Below are positions 17,067-25,924 of a DNA stretch of 64,000 nt, piece by piece. The first letter of the stretch is position 1. Every line of letters begins with the position of its first letter. Source of the DNA: Desulfovibrio sp. DV (GTDB lineage Bacteria; Desulfobacterota; Desulfovibrionia; Desulfovibrionales; Desulfovibrionaceae). The translations under genes were made by a program, and so were the position numbers. The DNA lies in NCBI RefSeq assembly GCF_001936595.1, contig NZ_MLBG01000002.1:1-64000 (forward strand). Reading direction: 5' to 3'. The notes beneath the pieces are model-generated. The model was given only the letters and a program-made list of their open reading frames with translations, did not search any database and was not told where the DNA came from.

Positions 17067-17480
17067 CTATCCCCAAAGGCGACGGTATTCAACCATGATG
17101 CAACGATCTTCCACCACGCAGACTCCGGCCGGGGCCAGGGTCTTCCGGGCCTCGGGGCTGGCGATCCCGGACTGCATCCAGAAACAGGCCGGCCGCCGGG
17201 GCAGGGCCAGCACTTCATCGGCATGGGCCGGACAGCTGGCCGGGGCGCGGAACAGATTGACGATGTCGATGGGTTCGTCAATTTCCGCCAGGGTCTTGCA
17301 GGTGGCAAGGCCCCAGACCGTGGCCCGGGCCGGGTGGACGGGTATGACGCGGAAGCCGGCGTCGATCATGAAACGGCCAACCATGTCGACCTCGGTGCCG
17401 GGGCGGTCTTTGGCCCCGACCAGGGCAATGGTTTTGCCTGGGACAAGCAGCGCTTTGAGTGTGGTGTCGGCGTAGAGCAT
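17067..17480 (-). CDS. CoA-binding domain protein, YccU-like
   Basis: A 137-residue single-domain Rossmann protein like the N-terminal part of succinyl-CoA synthetase alpha subunits. Visible are KTIALVGAKDRPGTEVDMVG, VIPVHPARATVWGLATCKTL, and FWMQSGIASPEARKTL, all family blocks. It has no ligase domain, so a stand-alone CoA- or nucleotide-binding role is likely. It is divergent from mqnC 77 bases away and heads the YkgJ/DnaJ group. Confidence 0.88.
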   Translation of the reverse strand: MLYADTTLKALLVPGKTIALVGAKDRPGTEVDMVGRFMIDAGFRVIPVHPARATVWGLATCKTLAEIDEPIDIVNLFRAPASCPAHADEVLALPRRPACFWMQSGIASPEARKTLAPAGVCVVEDRCIMVEYRRLWG

Positions 17481-17557
17481 GGTTTCCGGGTGGTTTTCGT
17501 TTGCGGCAAAAAAGTGTATCGCCGTGGCGGCATCCCTGCCTGGAGGTCAATAGCACA

Positions 17558-18601
17558 ATGCCAGATCGCGCCATAAGCCGTTTGCGGGTGGATGAGGCCC
17601 GGGCCCTGTGGGAGGGCGAGGACGTTTTTTCCCTGGGAAAAAAGGCCCACGCCGCCCGGCTGGCCCTGCATCCCGAACCGGTGGTCACCTATATCGTTGA
17701 CCGTAATATCAATTATACCAATATTTGCGCCTGCGGCTGTCGGTTCTGCGCCTTTTTCAAGGCGCCGGGACAGCCCGGAGGCTACGTGCTTGGCCCGCAG
17801 GAGCTGGCGACCAAGGTGGCCGAGACCGTGGAACTCGGCGGCTACCAGATCCTGCTCCAGGGCGGGATGCATCCTGATCTGCACCTGGATTTCTACACCG
17901 GGATGCTGTCCTCGCTGCGGGACGGCTTTCCGGGCGTGGCCGTGCACGGGTTTTCCCCGCCGGAAATTGTCTTCCTGGCCAAAATGGAAGGGCTGTCCAT
18001 AGCCGAGGTCCTGGCCGAACTCAAGGCTTCCGGACTGGCCTCGCTGCCCGGCGGCGGCGCGGAAATCCTGTCCGATCCCATCCGCAGCCATGTTTCGCCC
18101 AACAAGTGCCCGGCCGACCAATGGATCGAGGTCATGGCCACGGCCCATGGCCTGGGGCTTCGCAGCACGGCCACCATGGTCATCGGCCTGGGCGAAACCA
18201 TCGAGCACCGGCTGGAACATCTCTCCCGGTTGCGCGACCTCCAGGATAAAACCGGCGGATTTACCGCCTTTATTCCCTGGACCTTTCAGCCCGGCAACAC
18301 GGCCCTGGCCGTGCCCGAGGCCTCGTCCTGGGAGTATTTGCGGATGTTGGCCCTGTCCCGGCTTTTCCTGGACAACATCCCCAACATCCAGGCCTCCTGG
18401 GTCACCCAGGGGCCGATGGTGGGGCAGATGGCCCTTTATTTCGGGGCCAACGACTTCGGCTCCACCATGATCGAGGAAAATGTGGTGGCCGCTGCCGGAG
18501 TGCGCTTTTCCATGGAAGAGGACGACCTGCGCCGGCTGGTGGTCAAGGCCGGGTTCGAGCCGGTGCGGCGCAACATGGACTATTCCCGGCGCGAGGGCTG
18601 A
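17558..18601 (+). CDS. mqnC: cyclic dehypoxanthinyl futalosine synthase
   Basis: Radical SAM enzyme of the futalosine menaquinone pathway that converts dehypoxanthinyl futalosine to the cyclic form. The 347-residue length is normal. The [4Fe-4S] motif is CACGCRFC (C-x3-C-x2-C) in NYTNICACGCRFCAFFK, and the family blocks LLQGGMHPDL, GFSPPEI, LPGGGAEIL and TFQPGNT are present. ATG 17558 has TGGAGG upstream, with a rather long 12-base spacing; upstream in-frame codons lack any better site. Its 3' end overlaps the convergent DMT exporter by 22 bases. Its presence argues for menaquinone via futalosine in this organism. Confidence 0.96.
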   Translation: MPDRAISRLRVDEARALWEGEDVFSLGKKAHAARLALHPEPVVTYIVDRNINYTNICACGCRFCAFFKAPGQPGGYVLGPQELATKVAETVELGGYQILLQGGMHPDLHLDFYTGMLSSLRDGFPGVAVHGFSPPEIVFLAKMEGLSIAEVLAELKASGLASLPGGGAEILSDPIRSHVSPNKCPADQWIEVMATAHGLGLRSTATMVIGLGETIEHRLEHLSRLRDLQDKTGGFTAFIPWTFQPGNTALAVPEASSWEYLRMLALSRLFLDNIPNIQASWVTQGPMVGQMALYFGANDFGSTMIEENVVAAAGVRFSMEEDDLRRLVVKAGFEPVRRNMDYSRREG

Positions 18602-19488
18602 ACCCGTTTGGCCGGCCGGGCGCTTACGGCCACGCCGACAAGGGTCGTCGCGCCGCCGAGCCACTGGCCCGGGGTCAGGGTTTCGTCAAGAAAAAAGCGC
18701 GACAAGAGGCAGGTCACCACCGGAATGAGATTGATAAAGGCCGCTGCCTTGGCTGCCGGGGCACGGCTTACGCCGTAGTTGTACAGGCCGTAGGCCACGA
18801 AGGTGACGCCAAGGCCGAGAAAGACAATGGCCAGGACCGGCCCGAGGGTCAGGCGTTCGGGAAAGGGCGCAAAGACCAGGGCCGGTGAGAAAAAGATCAT
18901 GCCGAGAAAGCTCTGGGCCGCGGTGAGATAGAGCGGCTTGTGGCGCACGGCCAGGCGCTTGCAGGTGATGATGTAGCCAACAGCACAGCACATGGCCACA
19001 AACTCCAGAAAATTCCCCAGGATGGGGCGCGGCGCGGCCGGGCTGTCCTCGCCCGTGACGCTCATGACGGCCACGCCGGCCACGGCCAGGAGCAGTCCGG
19101 CCATGGTTCGTTGTTCAAGTTTTTCTTTAAGAAAGAGGGCGGCGGCCACGGCCGTCATCACCGGCAACAGCGACGTGATCATCCCGGCCTGGGAGGCCTG
19201 CGTATAGGTCAGGGCCTGGGATTCGAAGATGAAATACAGGCACGGTTCGCAAAAGGCCATGAAGGCAATCCATTTCCAGTCGCCCCGGCCGGCGGCCAGC
19301 CCGCCCATGCGCCGCCACAGCAGTCCGAAGACCACCGAGGCCACGGCCATGCGGGAAAAAACGACCAACAGCGGCGAAACCTCGCGCATGGCGATCTTCA
19401 TGGCGATAAACGAACTGCCCCATAAAATGGTCGCCCCGATAAGGGCGAAAAAAGCGGCCCAGGACAGCTCGCGGCGACTGCTTGGCAT
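18580..19488 (-). CDS. EamA/DMT-family transporter
   Basis: A 302-residue inner-membrane protein with ten predicted helices in two EamA repeats, for example ALIGATILWGSSFIAMKIAM at the N-terminus and GYIITCKRLAVRHKP at the start of the second repeat. These exporters move amino acids, nucleosides or metabolites; the substrate is not evident. ATG 19488 has AAGGAA upstream. In-frame extension would overlap the M24 peptidase gene and was rejected. It is divergent from the M24 gene with a 129-base gap that should hold both promoters. Confidence 0.9.
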   Translation of the reverse strand: MPSSRRELSWAAFFALIGATILWGSSFIAMKIAMREVSPLLVVFSRMAVASVVFGLLWRRMGGLAAGRGDWKWIAFMAFCEPCLYFIFESQALTYTQASQAGMITSLLPVMTAVAAALFLKEKLEQRTMAGLLLAVAGVAVMSVTGEDSPAAPRPILGNFLEFVAMCCAVGYIITCKRLAVRHKPLYLTAAQSFLGMIFFSPALVFAPFPERLTLGPVLAIVFLGLGVTFVAYGLYNYGVSRAPAAKAAAFINLIPVVTCLLSRFFLDETLTPGQWLGGATTLVGVAVSARPAKRVQPSRRE

Positions 19489-19617
19489 GGTCGCAATTCC
19501 TTTCCGGAGGGCTGTTTGGCTCGGCTTCGGCGCTGGTTGCCAAAGCTGGCCTGACCGCCCTCGGATGGCCGCTATGCCCGCCCCGGCCGCAGAAAGCAAC
19601 CCCAACCGGAGTACCCC

Positions 19618-20841
19618 ATGTTTGAAGCGCTTGAACGCCTGCCGGAATCGGAAATGCACGCCCGCCACGAAACCGTGCGGGCCCTGCTGGCCAAAACTGC
19701 CCCCGAAGCCGGCGGACTGCTCGTTTTCTCGCGACTGGCGTTGTATTACCTGACCGGTTCCTGGGCCAATGGCCTCCTGTGGCTGCCACTTGCCGGCGAA
19801 CCGGTGCTGTTGTGCCGCAAGGGCCGGGAGCGGGCGGTCCTGGAATCGCCTTTGCCGACCATCCGCAGCTTTCGCTCCTTCGGCGACATCGCCCCCCTTT
19901 GCCGCGAGGCCGGCAGCCCGCTGACCGCGACCTGCGCCGCCGAGCAGGCCGGGCTGCCCTGGAATCTGGCTTCGCTGCTCACGTCCCGGCTGCCGGACAC
20001 GGTTTTTGTGGCCGGCGACGCCGCCCTGGCCATGGCCCAGGCCTATAAGTCCGAGTGGGAACTGGCCAAGATGCGGTTGTGCGGGGCGCGCCACGCCCGG
20101 GGGCTGGCCGAGCTTGTGCCGCAGCGTATCCGGCCGGGCATGACCGAGCGGGAGATCGCCGGGCAGTGCTGGGACGCCTTTTTCGAGCTTGGGCACCAGG
20201 GCCAGTTGCGCATGGGCAGTTATGGCGAGGAAATCTTCCTCGGCCATATCGCGGTCGGGGATTCGGCCAACTATCCGAGCGTGTTCAACGGCCCGGTCGG
20301 GCTTCGCGGCGAACACCCGGCCCTGCCCTTTTCCGGCTACGCCGGCACGGTCTGGAAAAAGGGGCAGGTGCTCACCATCGACAACGGCTTTTCCCTGGAA
20401 GGCTACAGCACCGACAAGACGCAGGTCTATTTTGCCGGCAAGGCGGCCGAGGTGCCGGATGCGGCCAGACGCGGCCATGACCTGTGTGTGGCCGTGCAAC
20501 AGGCCGTGGCCGAGCGGCTGGTGCCGGGAGCCATTCCCTCCGAACTCTATGCCCTGGCCCTGTCCATGGCCGAGACGGCCGGCCTGTCCGAAGGCTTCAT
20601 GGGGCTTGGGGAAAATCAGGTGCGCTTTCTCGGCCACGGCATCGGGCTGACCATCGACGGCTGGCCGGTGTTGGCCAAGGGCTTTGACGCACCGTTGGCC
20701 GCCGGCATGACCCTGGCCCTGGAGCCCAAGTTCGGCATCCGGGAGTTCGGGATGGTCGGCGTGGAAAATACCTTCGAAGTGACTCCGGCCGGCGGCGTGT
20801 GCCTGACCGGCCGGGACTACGACATCATTTGCATCGAGTAG
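19618..20841 (+). CDS. M24-family metallopeptidase, Xaa-Pro-like
   Basis: A 407-residue aminopeptidase P/Xaa-Pro peptidase-like enzyme. After a creatinase-type N-terminal domain, the C-terminal pita-bread fold has the five metal ligands: two Asp in TIDNGFSLEGYSTDKTQ, His in FLGHGIGL, Glu in ALEPKF and Glu in VGVENTFEV. This is complete, so activity is likely, probably on X-Pro dipeptides. GGAG seven bases before ATG 19618 supports the start. It is divergent from the exporter gene. Confidence 0.93.
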   Translation: MFEALERLPESEMHARHETVRALLAKTAPEAGGLLVFSRLALYYLTGSWANGLLWLPLAGEPVLLCRKGRERAVLESPLPTIRSFRSFGDIAPLCREAGSPLTATCAAEQAGLPWNLASLLTSRLPDTVFVAGDAALAMAQAYKSEWELAKMRLCGARHARGLAELVPQRIRPGMTEREIAGQCWDAFFELGHQGQLRMGSYGEEIFLGHIAVGDSANYPSVFNGPVGLRGEHPALPFSGYAGTVWKKGQVLTIDNGFSLEGYSTDKTQVYFAGKAAEVPDAARRGHDLCVAVQQAVAERLVPGAIPSELYALALSMAETAGLSEGFMGLGENQVRFLGHGIGLTIDGWPVLAKGFDAPLAAGMTLALEPKFGIREFGMVGVENTFEVTPAGGVCLTGRDYDIICIE

Positions 20842-20849
20842 GGCTTGCC

Positions 20850-21509
20850 TCAGCTGGTCTGGGCACCCGCATCGTCGAGTAAAACGGCCCGGACCGGTGA
20901 GGCTTCGGCGTCGGCCACGGCCAGGGGTAGGCAGACCAGTCGGTATCGCCCGGGCCGGACCTGGGCAAGGTCAAGCCCTTCCAGGATGAGAATATCGGCG
21001 GCCAGCAACAGATGGTGAACCGGGTAGGCTGGATCGTCGAGGGGTTCGATGCTCATGGCGTCGATGCCGACGAGTCGCAGGTCGCGGGCCGCCAGTTCCC
21101 GGGCCAGTTGTGGGGCAAGCGCGGCGAAGTCGGCTGGAAAATCCGGGCCGGCAAAGCGGCGGGTGCGGGAATTACTGGTTTTAAACAGCACGGCGTCGCC
21201 GGCAGCGAGGGCCGTGCCGGACAGGACGTCCGGACCAAGGCGCATGGCTTCGCCGCAGTCGATGACCACGGCCGCCAGAAAAAAGGCTGCGGCCGGGTAG
21301 TCCCCGGCCCGTTTGCCGCCGGCCAGGAAATGGGCCGGGAAATCAATGTGGGCGGCGCTGTGGGCGCTTAGGTTCAAGGCCGCCACCTCGCACCCGTCGG
21401 CCGCCTGGGACAGGACGAGGCGGCGGGTGAAGGGCGGGTCGCCGGGCACGGCCGGCGTTTGGGGAGACAGGGGCAGGGAGATGTCGATGACCGGGGAGGG
21501 CGTCTTCAT
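20850..21509 (-). CDS. cyclase-family protein, kynurenine formamidase-like
   Basis: A 219-residue metal-dependent hydrolase of the cyclase family (arylformamidase-like). The metal motif is SAHSAAHIDFPAHF, a variant of HxGTHxDxPxH, and the second block is VGIDAMSIEP followed by HHLLLAADILILEGLDL. In kynurenine formamidase these parts hold zinc. The substrate here is unknown. ATG 21509 has ACGGAG six bases upstream. It is convergent with the M24 peptidase gene, eight bases apart, and downstream of the cytochrome c3 terminator. Confidence 0.88.
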   Translation of the reverse strand: MKTPSPVIDISLPLSPQTPAVPGDPPFTRRLVLSQAADGCEVAALNLSAHSAAHIDFPAHFLAGGKRAGDYPAAAFFLAAVVIDCGEAMRLGPDVLSGTALAAGDAVLFKTSNSRTRRFAGPDFPADFAALAPQLARELAARDLRLVGIDAMSIEPLDDPAYPVHHLLLAADILILEGLDLAQVRPGRYRLVCLPLAVADAEASPVRAVLLDDAGAQTS

Positions 21510-21577
21510 GGGCGCTCCGTAGGGGCATGGCTGGGCCGCGGCCTGAGGATTATCAGGGCCAAGCTGACAAGCGTTGC

Positions 21578-21618
21578 CCATAAAAAAAACGCCCCCGCGC
21601 AGGGCGGGGCGTTTTCAA
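21578..21618 (-). terminator. Rho-independent terminator of cytochrome c3
   Basis: On the minus strand AAAACGCCCC, a short loop containing GCCCTGCGC, and GGGGCGTTTTTTTT form a strong hairpin with a long T-run, about 25 bases after the cytochrome c3 stop. It shields the downstream cyclase gene from high-level cytochrome transcription. Confidence 0.9.
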
Positions 21619-21642
21619 AGGCGGCGTCCTGCGTACCCGTGG

Positions 21643-22110
21643 TTACTTCGCGGCCACGTGGCAGCCATTGTTGGAGCAGGGAGCCACGGAAAGGGGCTTC
21701 TGGCCCTTTTCCTTGCGAACCACATTCATCTTCATGTGGCAGCCCAGGCAGCTGTTCTCGGAATTCTTGTCGTGGAAAGCGCGGAAGTAGGACGTCGCTT
21801 CCTGGCGATCCTTCAGATTGTCGTGGCAGCCGGCATCGGCGCAGCCCTGGATCTCGCCCTTGCCGTCCCACATGTGGTGGCAGGTGACGCAGGCGACGGA
21901 AGCGTGTTGCCCGTGGGAAAACTTGACCGGGGCAAAACTGGTTTTGAGCACCCCGGACGGGCGCTTGAACGTGAGTTCGAGGGGGTAGCACAGCGTGGAC
22001 TTGGCTTCCACGATACTGCTGAACTTGCCGCCCTCGCAAAAAGCCGCCGTGGCCATGGCCAAGCTGCACACCATAACGATCAACCCGGAAAGCATGACCT
22101 TGGAACGCAT
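21643..22110 (-). CDS. periplasmic tetraheme cytochrome c3
   Basis: Class III cytochrome c, an electron carrier between periplasmic hydrogenases and membrane complexes in sulfate reducers. 155 residues with a signal peptide (about residues 1-25). Four haem sites alternate as in classical c3: CVTCH (74-78), CADAGCH (90-96), CLGCH (121-125) and CSNNGCH (145-151), that is CX2CH, CX4CH, CX2CH, CX4CH. Distal His candidates are H66, H69, H79 and H113, giving bis-His ligation. A strong AAGGAGGG ribosome binding site, an upstream promoter-like sequence and a strong terminator suggest high expression as a single gene. The mature protein is somewhat longer than the classical ~107 residues because of its N-terminal extension. 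Confidence 0.96.
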   Translation of the reverse strand: MRSKVMLSGLIVMVCSLAMATAAFCEGGKFSSIVEAKSTLCYPLELTFKRPSGVLKTSFAPVKFSHGQHASVACVTCHHMWDGKGEIQGCADAGCHDNLKDRQEATSYFRAFHDKNSENSCLGCHMKMNVVRKEKGQKPLSVAPCSNNGCHVAAK

Positions 22111-22215
22111 CCAACTCCCTCCTTGAGCTCCAGAAAACGGTGAAAGTGACCTTGCCGCTGCGAATACACAGGCGGCTCCTCAGGCTACTGCCCCGCCGCC
22201 GTAATTCAGTAGAAA

Positions 22216-22244
22216 AGCGTAAAATTTCACAAGCCGGAAGTCAA
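22216..22244 (-). promoter_or_regulatory. possible sigma-70 promoter of cytochrome c3
   Basis: On the minus strand TTGACT (a 5/6 match to the -35 consensus) is followed after 17 bases by TACGCT, a weak -10. It lies in an AT-rich patch of the 212-base gap upstream of cytochrome c3, about 105 bases before its start codon. The rest of that gap shows nothing else I can name. Confidence 0.4.
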
Positions 22245-22322
22245 TAGTCTTTTGACAAAAAGCGTTGTCGTTCAAAAGACGGGCAGCCAGCATGTGCGCG
22301 CCTTCCCAAGCGAATCGGGCGG

Positions 22323-22781
22323 TTATTCGTCCTCTTCGGCGCACTCGAGGCGCTCGGAAGCTTCCAGGGCGTCCATGAGTTCAAGGCTCAGGCGAATGAA
22401 ATCGGAGGCGGTGAGGATGCCGACCAGCTTGCCGCACTCAACCACGGGCAGGCAGCCGTATTTCTGGGTCAGCAGCACTTCGGCGGCCTGGCGCAGGGGC
22501 AGCTCCGGAGTGGCCATGGCCACGTCGGAGCGCATGACCTCGGCCAGGGGGATGCCGGCATAGATGTCTTCCTGGGTCTGGGCGTCGATGTCGGCCAGGC
22601 GGGACACGGAGGCGGCCAGCAGGTCGCGGTGGGTCAGCAGGCCCACGAACGCCCCGGCTGCGTCCACAATGGGCAGATGGCGGATGCGGGCGTCTTCCAT
22701 GGTCTGCTTGGCGGCAAGCAGGGTGTCGTCAAGGTGCAGGGCGATAAGGTCTTCGGTCATGAGATCGCGGGTGGTCAGCAT
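22323..22781 (-). CDS. tandem CBS-domain protein
   Basis: A 152-residue protein made of two CBS domains (about residues 5-60 and 85-140), with landmarks TRDLMTEDLIALHLDDT, IRHLPIVDAAGAFVGLLTHRD and CLPVVECGKLVGILTASD. CBS pairs sense adenine nucleotides or S-adenosyl ligands. It carries no output domain, so it may act on a partner. AAAGGAGG before ATG 22781 fixes the start. It is monocistronic, convergent with nothing close and divergent from pcm. Confidence 0.9.
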   Translation of the reverse strand: MLTTRDLMTEDLIALHLDDTLLAAKQTMEDARIRHLPIVDAAGAFVGLLTHRDLLAASVSRLADIDAQTQEDIYAGIPLAEVMRSDVAMATPELPLRQAAEVLLTQKYGCLPVVECGKLVGILTASDFIRLSLELMDALEASERLECAEEDE

Positions 22782-22928
22782 GGGAGCCTCCTTTTGTCCC
22801 CCAAAGTTCACATTGGGCCGGTTGGCCTGTCAAGGCGCAAGGCGTTGACTTGAAGCGAAAATTCTGTTTTCCAGGTAGGATCGAGCAAGCGTGCAGGTCT
22901 TCTTGGGAAACTGGCGCGAAGGGTGCAG

Positions 22929-23588
22929 ATGAACGGATCGGGGCCAAAGACGGATTTGAGGCGCAGCCGCGAACGTATGGTCCGCGACCAGATCGAGGCC
23001 CGGGGCGTGAGCCAGCCCGAGGTGCTGCGGGCCATGCGCAAGGTTCCCCGGCACTTGTTCGTGGAAGAGGCCCTCATTCCCCAGGCCTACGAGGACCATC
23101 CGCTGCCCATCGGCCACGGCCAGACTATTTCCCAACCCTACGTCGTGGCCTGGATGACGGAGCTTTTGGCCGTGGCCCCGGGCCACAAGGTCCTGGAGAT
23201 CGGAACCGGTTCCGGCTACCAGGCCGCTGTGTTGGCCGAACTTGGGGCAGACGTGTTCACGGTCGAGCGGGTCAAACCCCTCTACGAACTGGCCCGCGCC
23301 CGGATGGACGCCTTGCGCTACCGCCGGGTGCGCCTTAAACTCGACGACGGGACCCTGGGTTGGCCTGAGGAGGCCCCCTTTGACCGCATTCTGGTTGCGG
23401 CCGGCGGTCCCAGGATTCCCGCCCCGCTCGTGGGCCAGTTGTCCGAAACCGGGCGTATGGTCATCCCCGTGGGTGCCTCCCGGCGCAGCCAGACGTTGTG
23501 TCTGGTCCGTCGGGAAAACGGCCGCGTCATCGTACGCGAACTTGGCGGGGTCATGTTTGTAGACCTCGTCGGCACCCACGGCTGGTAG
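22929..23588 (+). CDS. pcm: protein-L-isoaspartate O-methyltransferase
   Basis: Repairs isoaspartyl residues in aged proteins using SAM. The 219-residue length and motifs are typical: [20 protein letters not shown] before the SAM domain, [20 protein letters not shown], motif [19 protein letters not shown], and GGRM-like VIPVG near the end. ATG 22929 has AAGGG six bases upstream; a GTG two codons before is less likely. It precedes the Mrp ATPase gene by 23 bases. Confidence 0.95.
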   Translation: MNGSGPKTDLRRSRERMVRDQIEARGVSQPEVLRAMRKVPRHLFVEEALIPQAYEDHPLPIGHGQTISQPYVVAWMTELLAVAPGHKVLEIGTGSGYQAAVLAELGADVFTVERVKPLYELARARMDALRYRRVRLKLDDGTLGWPEEAPFDRILVAAGGPRIPAPLVGQLSETGRMVIPVGASRRSQTLCLVRRENGRVIVRELGGVMFVDLVGTHGW

Positions 23589-23611
23589 GCTCAAAGGAAC
23601 AGGCGCATAGC

Positions 23612-24505
23612 ATGGCACAATCCGATTCCTGCCGCAGTTGCCCGGGCCGGGGCGCGGCTCCCGAAGCGGCCACCAAACCCGATGTCCGCGACGTGCGCAT
23701 CGGGGAGACGCTGGGGCGCATCCGCTACAAGCTTGTGGTCATGAGTGGCAAAGGCGGGGTGGGCAAAAGCTCGGTGGCCGTCAATGTGGCCTGCGCCCTG
23801 GCTGCCGACGGAGCCAGAGTCGGACTCCTCGACGTCGACCTGCATGGCCCGAGCGTCCCGCGCATGTTGGGACTGACCGGGGCCATGGGGGCCGGGGCCG
23901 AGGCGGCCATCGCGCCCAAACGGTTTGGCGACAACCTGCTTGTGGTCTCCATGCAGTCGCTGCTTTCCGACCCGGATTCGGCCGTGCTGTGGCGCGGCCC
24001 CATGAAAACCACCGCCATCCGCCAGTTCATTGCCGATGTGGACTGGGGCGAACTCGACTATCTGGTGATCGACTCGCCCCCGGGCACCGGCGACGAGCAC
24101 CTGACGGTCCTTAAAACCGTGCCCGACGCCCTGTGCCTGCTGGTCACCACGCCCCAGGAAATATCCTTGGCCGATGTGCGAAAGACCATCAATTTCCTGC
24201 AGTACGCCAATGCCAATATTCTCGGCGTGGTGGAAAACATGAGCGGGCTGGCCTGTCCCTACTGCCACAAAGAGATCGAGCTGTTTAAAAAGGGCGGCGG
24301 CGAAGCCATGGCCAGGGACTACGGCCTGGATTTTCTTGGCGCGGTGCCGCTTGATCCGGCCACGGTGGTGGCTGGCGATCTGGGCCGGCCGGTGGTGCTT
24401 TTGGAGGGGGAAAGCCCGGCCCGCCAGGCATTTTTGGCCTTGGCCCAGGCCGTGGCCCAGGCCTGCCGCACAAGCCTTGAAGCGGCGGCCTATCCTCGAC
24501 CCTGA
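23612..24505 (+). CDS. Mrp/NBP35-type P-loop ATPase (Fe-S carrier family)
   Basis: A 297-residue ParA/MinD-like ATPase of the Mrp (ApbC/NBP35) family, thought to bind and transfer Fe-S clusters. It has the deviant Walker A VVMSGKGGVGKSSVAVN, the DVDLHGPSVPRMLG block, YLVIDSPPGTGDEH, and a CPYC pair (ACPYCHKEIELF) that would hold the bridging cluster. An N-terminal CRSCPGRG adds two more Cys, as in Mrp proteins of strict anaerobes. ATG 23612 follows AAAGGAAC at a long spacing. Co-directional with pcm. Confidence 0.92.
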   Translation: MAQSDSCRSCPGRGAAPEAATKPDVRDVRIGETLGRIRYKLVVMSGKGGVGKSSVAVNVACALAADGARVGLLDVDLHGPSVPRMLGLTGAMGAGAEAAIAPKRFGDNLLVVSMQSLLSDPDSAVLWRGPMKTTAIRQFIADVDWGELDYLVIDSPPGTGDEHLTVLKTVPDALCLLVTTPQEISLADVRKTINFLQYANANILGVVENMSGLACPYCHKEIELFKKGGGEAMARDYGLDFLGAVPLDPATVVAGDLGRPVVLLEGESPARQAFLALAQAVAQACRTSLEAAAYPRP

Positions 24506-24611
24506 ACATGGCCTCTGGCCGCCCGGACCAGGGCATAAGGCTTTGACGCCGGCCGGGTATTGCTTTAATTGCCTGCCTGCGCCGGGAAATCTTCGAAAGG
24601 CTTAGTCACGC

Positions 24612-25169
24612 ATGTTTAATCTTGCCAATAATCTGACCCTTGCCCGTATCGGGGCTGTGCCGATCCTCGTGATCCTGCTCTATTTCCCGGGCCGGGGGGC
24701 CTGCTTCGCCGCCATGCTGGTTTTTATGGCCGCGGCGGTGACGGATATTGCAGACGGCGTGGTGGCCAGACGCCAGAACCTTGTCACCACCCTGGGCAAG
24801 TTTCTCGATCCCCTGGCCGACAAACTGCTCATCTGCGCAGCGCTTATCATGCTCACCCATCTGGGCTGGGTGGAAGCCTGGGTGGCGGTGATCATCATCT
24901 GCCGGGAAATCGCGGTTACCGGACTTCGGGCCGTGGCCATCGATTACGGCGTGGTGATTGCCGCCGACCGTTTCGGCAAGCTCAAGACCATTTTGCAGAT
25001 GATGGCCCTGTGCCCGCTCCTGCTGCATTATCCCATCCAGGGCTTTGACCCCGCGCCGCTTGGCAGCGGGCTTTTGTATCTGGCCCTGGTTTTGACCCTT
25101 GTATCCGGCGTCAATTACTTTTATGGATTCGGCAAGAAAGTCATGTGGTCGGACAAGGCGGCCCGGTAA
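24612..25169 (+). CDS. pgsA: CDP-diacylglycerol--glycerol-3-phosphate 3-phosphatidyltransferase
   Basis: Membrane enzyme that makes phosphatidylglycerol phosphate from CDP-diacylglycerol and glycerol-3-phosphate. The 185 residues contain the CDP-alcohol phosphotransferase signature DIADGVVARRQ followed by GKFLDPLADK, with the metal-binding Asp residues. Several membrane segments are present (for example PILVILLYF and LICAALIMLTHLGW). It is the first in a string of five co-directional genes. A clear ribosome binding site close to ATG 24612 is lacking (AAAGG about 13 bases upstream). Confidence 0.95.
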   Translation: MFNLANNLTLARIGAVPILVILLYFPGRGACFAAMLVFMAAAVTDIADGVVARRQNLVTTLGKFLDPLADKLLICAALIMLTHLGWVEAWVAVIIICREIAVTGLRAVAIDYGVVIAADRFGKLKTILQMMALCPLLLHYPIQGFDPAPLGSGLLYLALVLTLVSGVNYFYGFGKKVMWSDKAAR

Positions 25170-25221
25170 CCGGGGACGCGTTGCGGCCGACTATGGGTAA
25201 CCCCTTTTACGACAAGGCGAT

Positions 25222-25578
25222 ATGAAAGCCAAAAACATCTCCAAGCTGGCCAGACGCCGGGTGCGCCCCGCCCGTCCGGGGCTGGGCAAGGGAGCGTGGG
25301 CCGGCCAACGACTCGACGACAACCTCGCCGCCCGCATAGAAAACTGCCTGCACACCATTTTGGAACTTGAACCGGATCTGGAACGACTCCAGTTCGGACA
25401 CTATCTGCTGCGCGATTTCAAGGTCCTCAAGATGTTCCTGTCCCATGTCGAAGACATTGAAGTGGAGGAGCAAGACGTGCTGCGTATCGAGGCCGCCACT
25501 GAGAATTTTCTTCGGGAATTGCGGGAGCCCCTGGCCCAGTCCGATTCCAAACGTCCGAAGAAATACGTCGTGCAATGA
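25222..25578 (+). CDS. hypothetical protein
   Basis: A 118-residue soluble protein I do not recognise. The first 25 residues are very basic (KLARRRVRPARPGLGKGAW), the rest is acidic and probably helical (LEPDLERLQFGHYLLRDFKVLKMFLSHVE split across two helices), ending in a basic tail. A nucleic-acid or membrane-surface contact by the N-terminus is possible but is only inference. It lies one base before the FtsB-like gene and is probably co-transcribed with pgsA and the genes that follow. Confidence 0.75.
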   Translation: MKAKNISKLARRRVRPARPGLGKGAWAGQRLDDNLAARIENCLHTILELEPDLERLQFGHYLLRDFKVLKMFLSHVEDIEVEEQDVLRIEAATENFLRELREPLAQSDSKRPKKYVVQ

Positions 25579-25579
25579 C

Positions 25580-25924
25580 ATGATCTGGCGACGCTTCCTG
25601 CTGACGGCGCTGATTTTTTTCAATGTTTTCCTGCTCTACAACCTGATCTGGAGCGATAACGGCATTTTTGCCTATCTCGAACTCAAGTCCCGCCACGAGC
25701 AGCTCAAGCAGCGCCTGGAATCCGTCAACGACCGTTCCCTGGACCTCAGCCAGGAAATCCGCTGGCTCAAGACGGATCAGGCCTTTACCGAGAAAATGGC
25801 CCGGGCCCAGATGAACTATCTCAAGGAAAACGAGATTCTCTACCAGTTTCCAAAAGACCCTCCAGCCGCCAAGGAGCCGGACCGGGACAAGGAAGGGAAG
25901 CGGGCCGATGCTCAGCAAAATTGA
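25580..25924 (+). CDS. FtsB/DivIC-type septum formation initiator
   Basis: A 114-residue bitopic protein: a short cytoplasmic tip (MIWRR), one membrane helix (about residues 6-25), then a coiled coil (HEQLKQRLESVNDRSLDL) and YLKENEILYQFPK, the family's closing motif. FtsB/DivIC proteins bridge FtsL and FtsQ in the divisome. The length and layout agree. It starts one base after the previous stop and overlaps the TPR-like gene by 17 bases. Confidence 0.85.
   Translation: MIWRRFLLTALIFFNVFLLYNLIWSDNGIFAYLELKSRHEQLKQRLESVNDRSLDLSQEIRWLKTDQAFTEKMARAQMNYLKENEILYQFPKDPPAAKEPDRDKEGKRADAQQN

Noticed and set aside
19489-20637. In-frame upstream extension of the DMT transporter at 18580
   Set aside because: The extension is antisense to the M24 peptidase and has no membrane helices; ATG 19488 has a good ribosome binding site.
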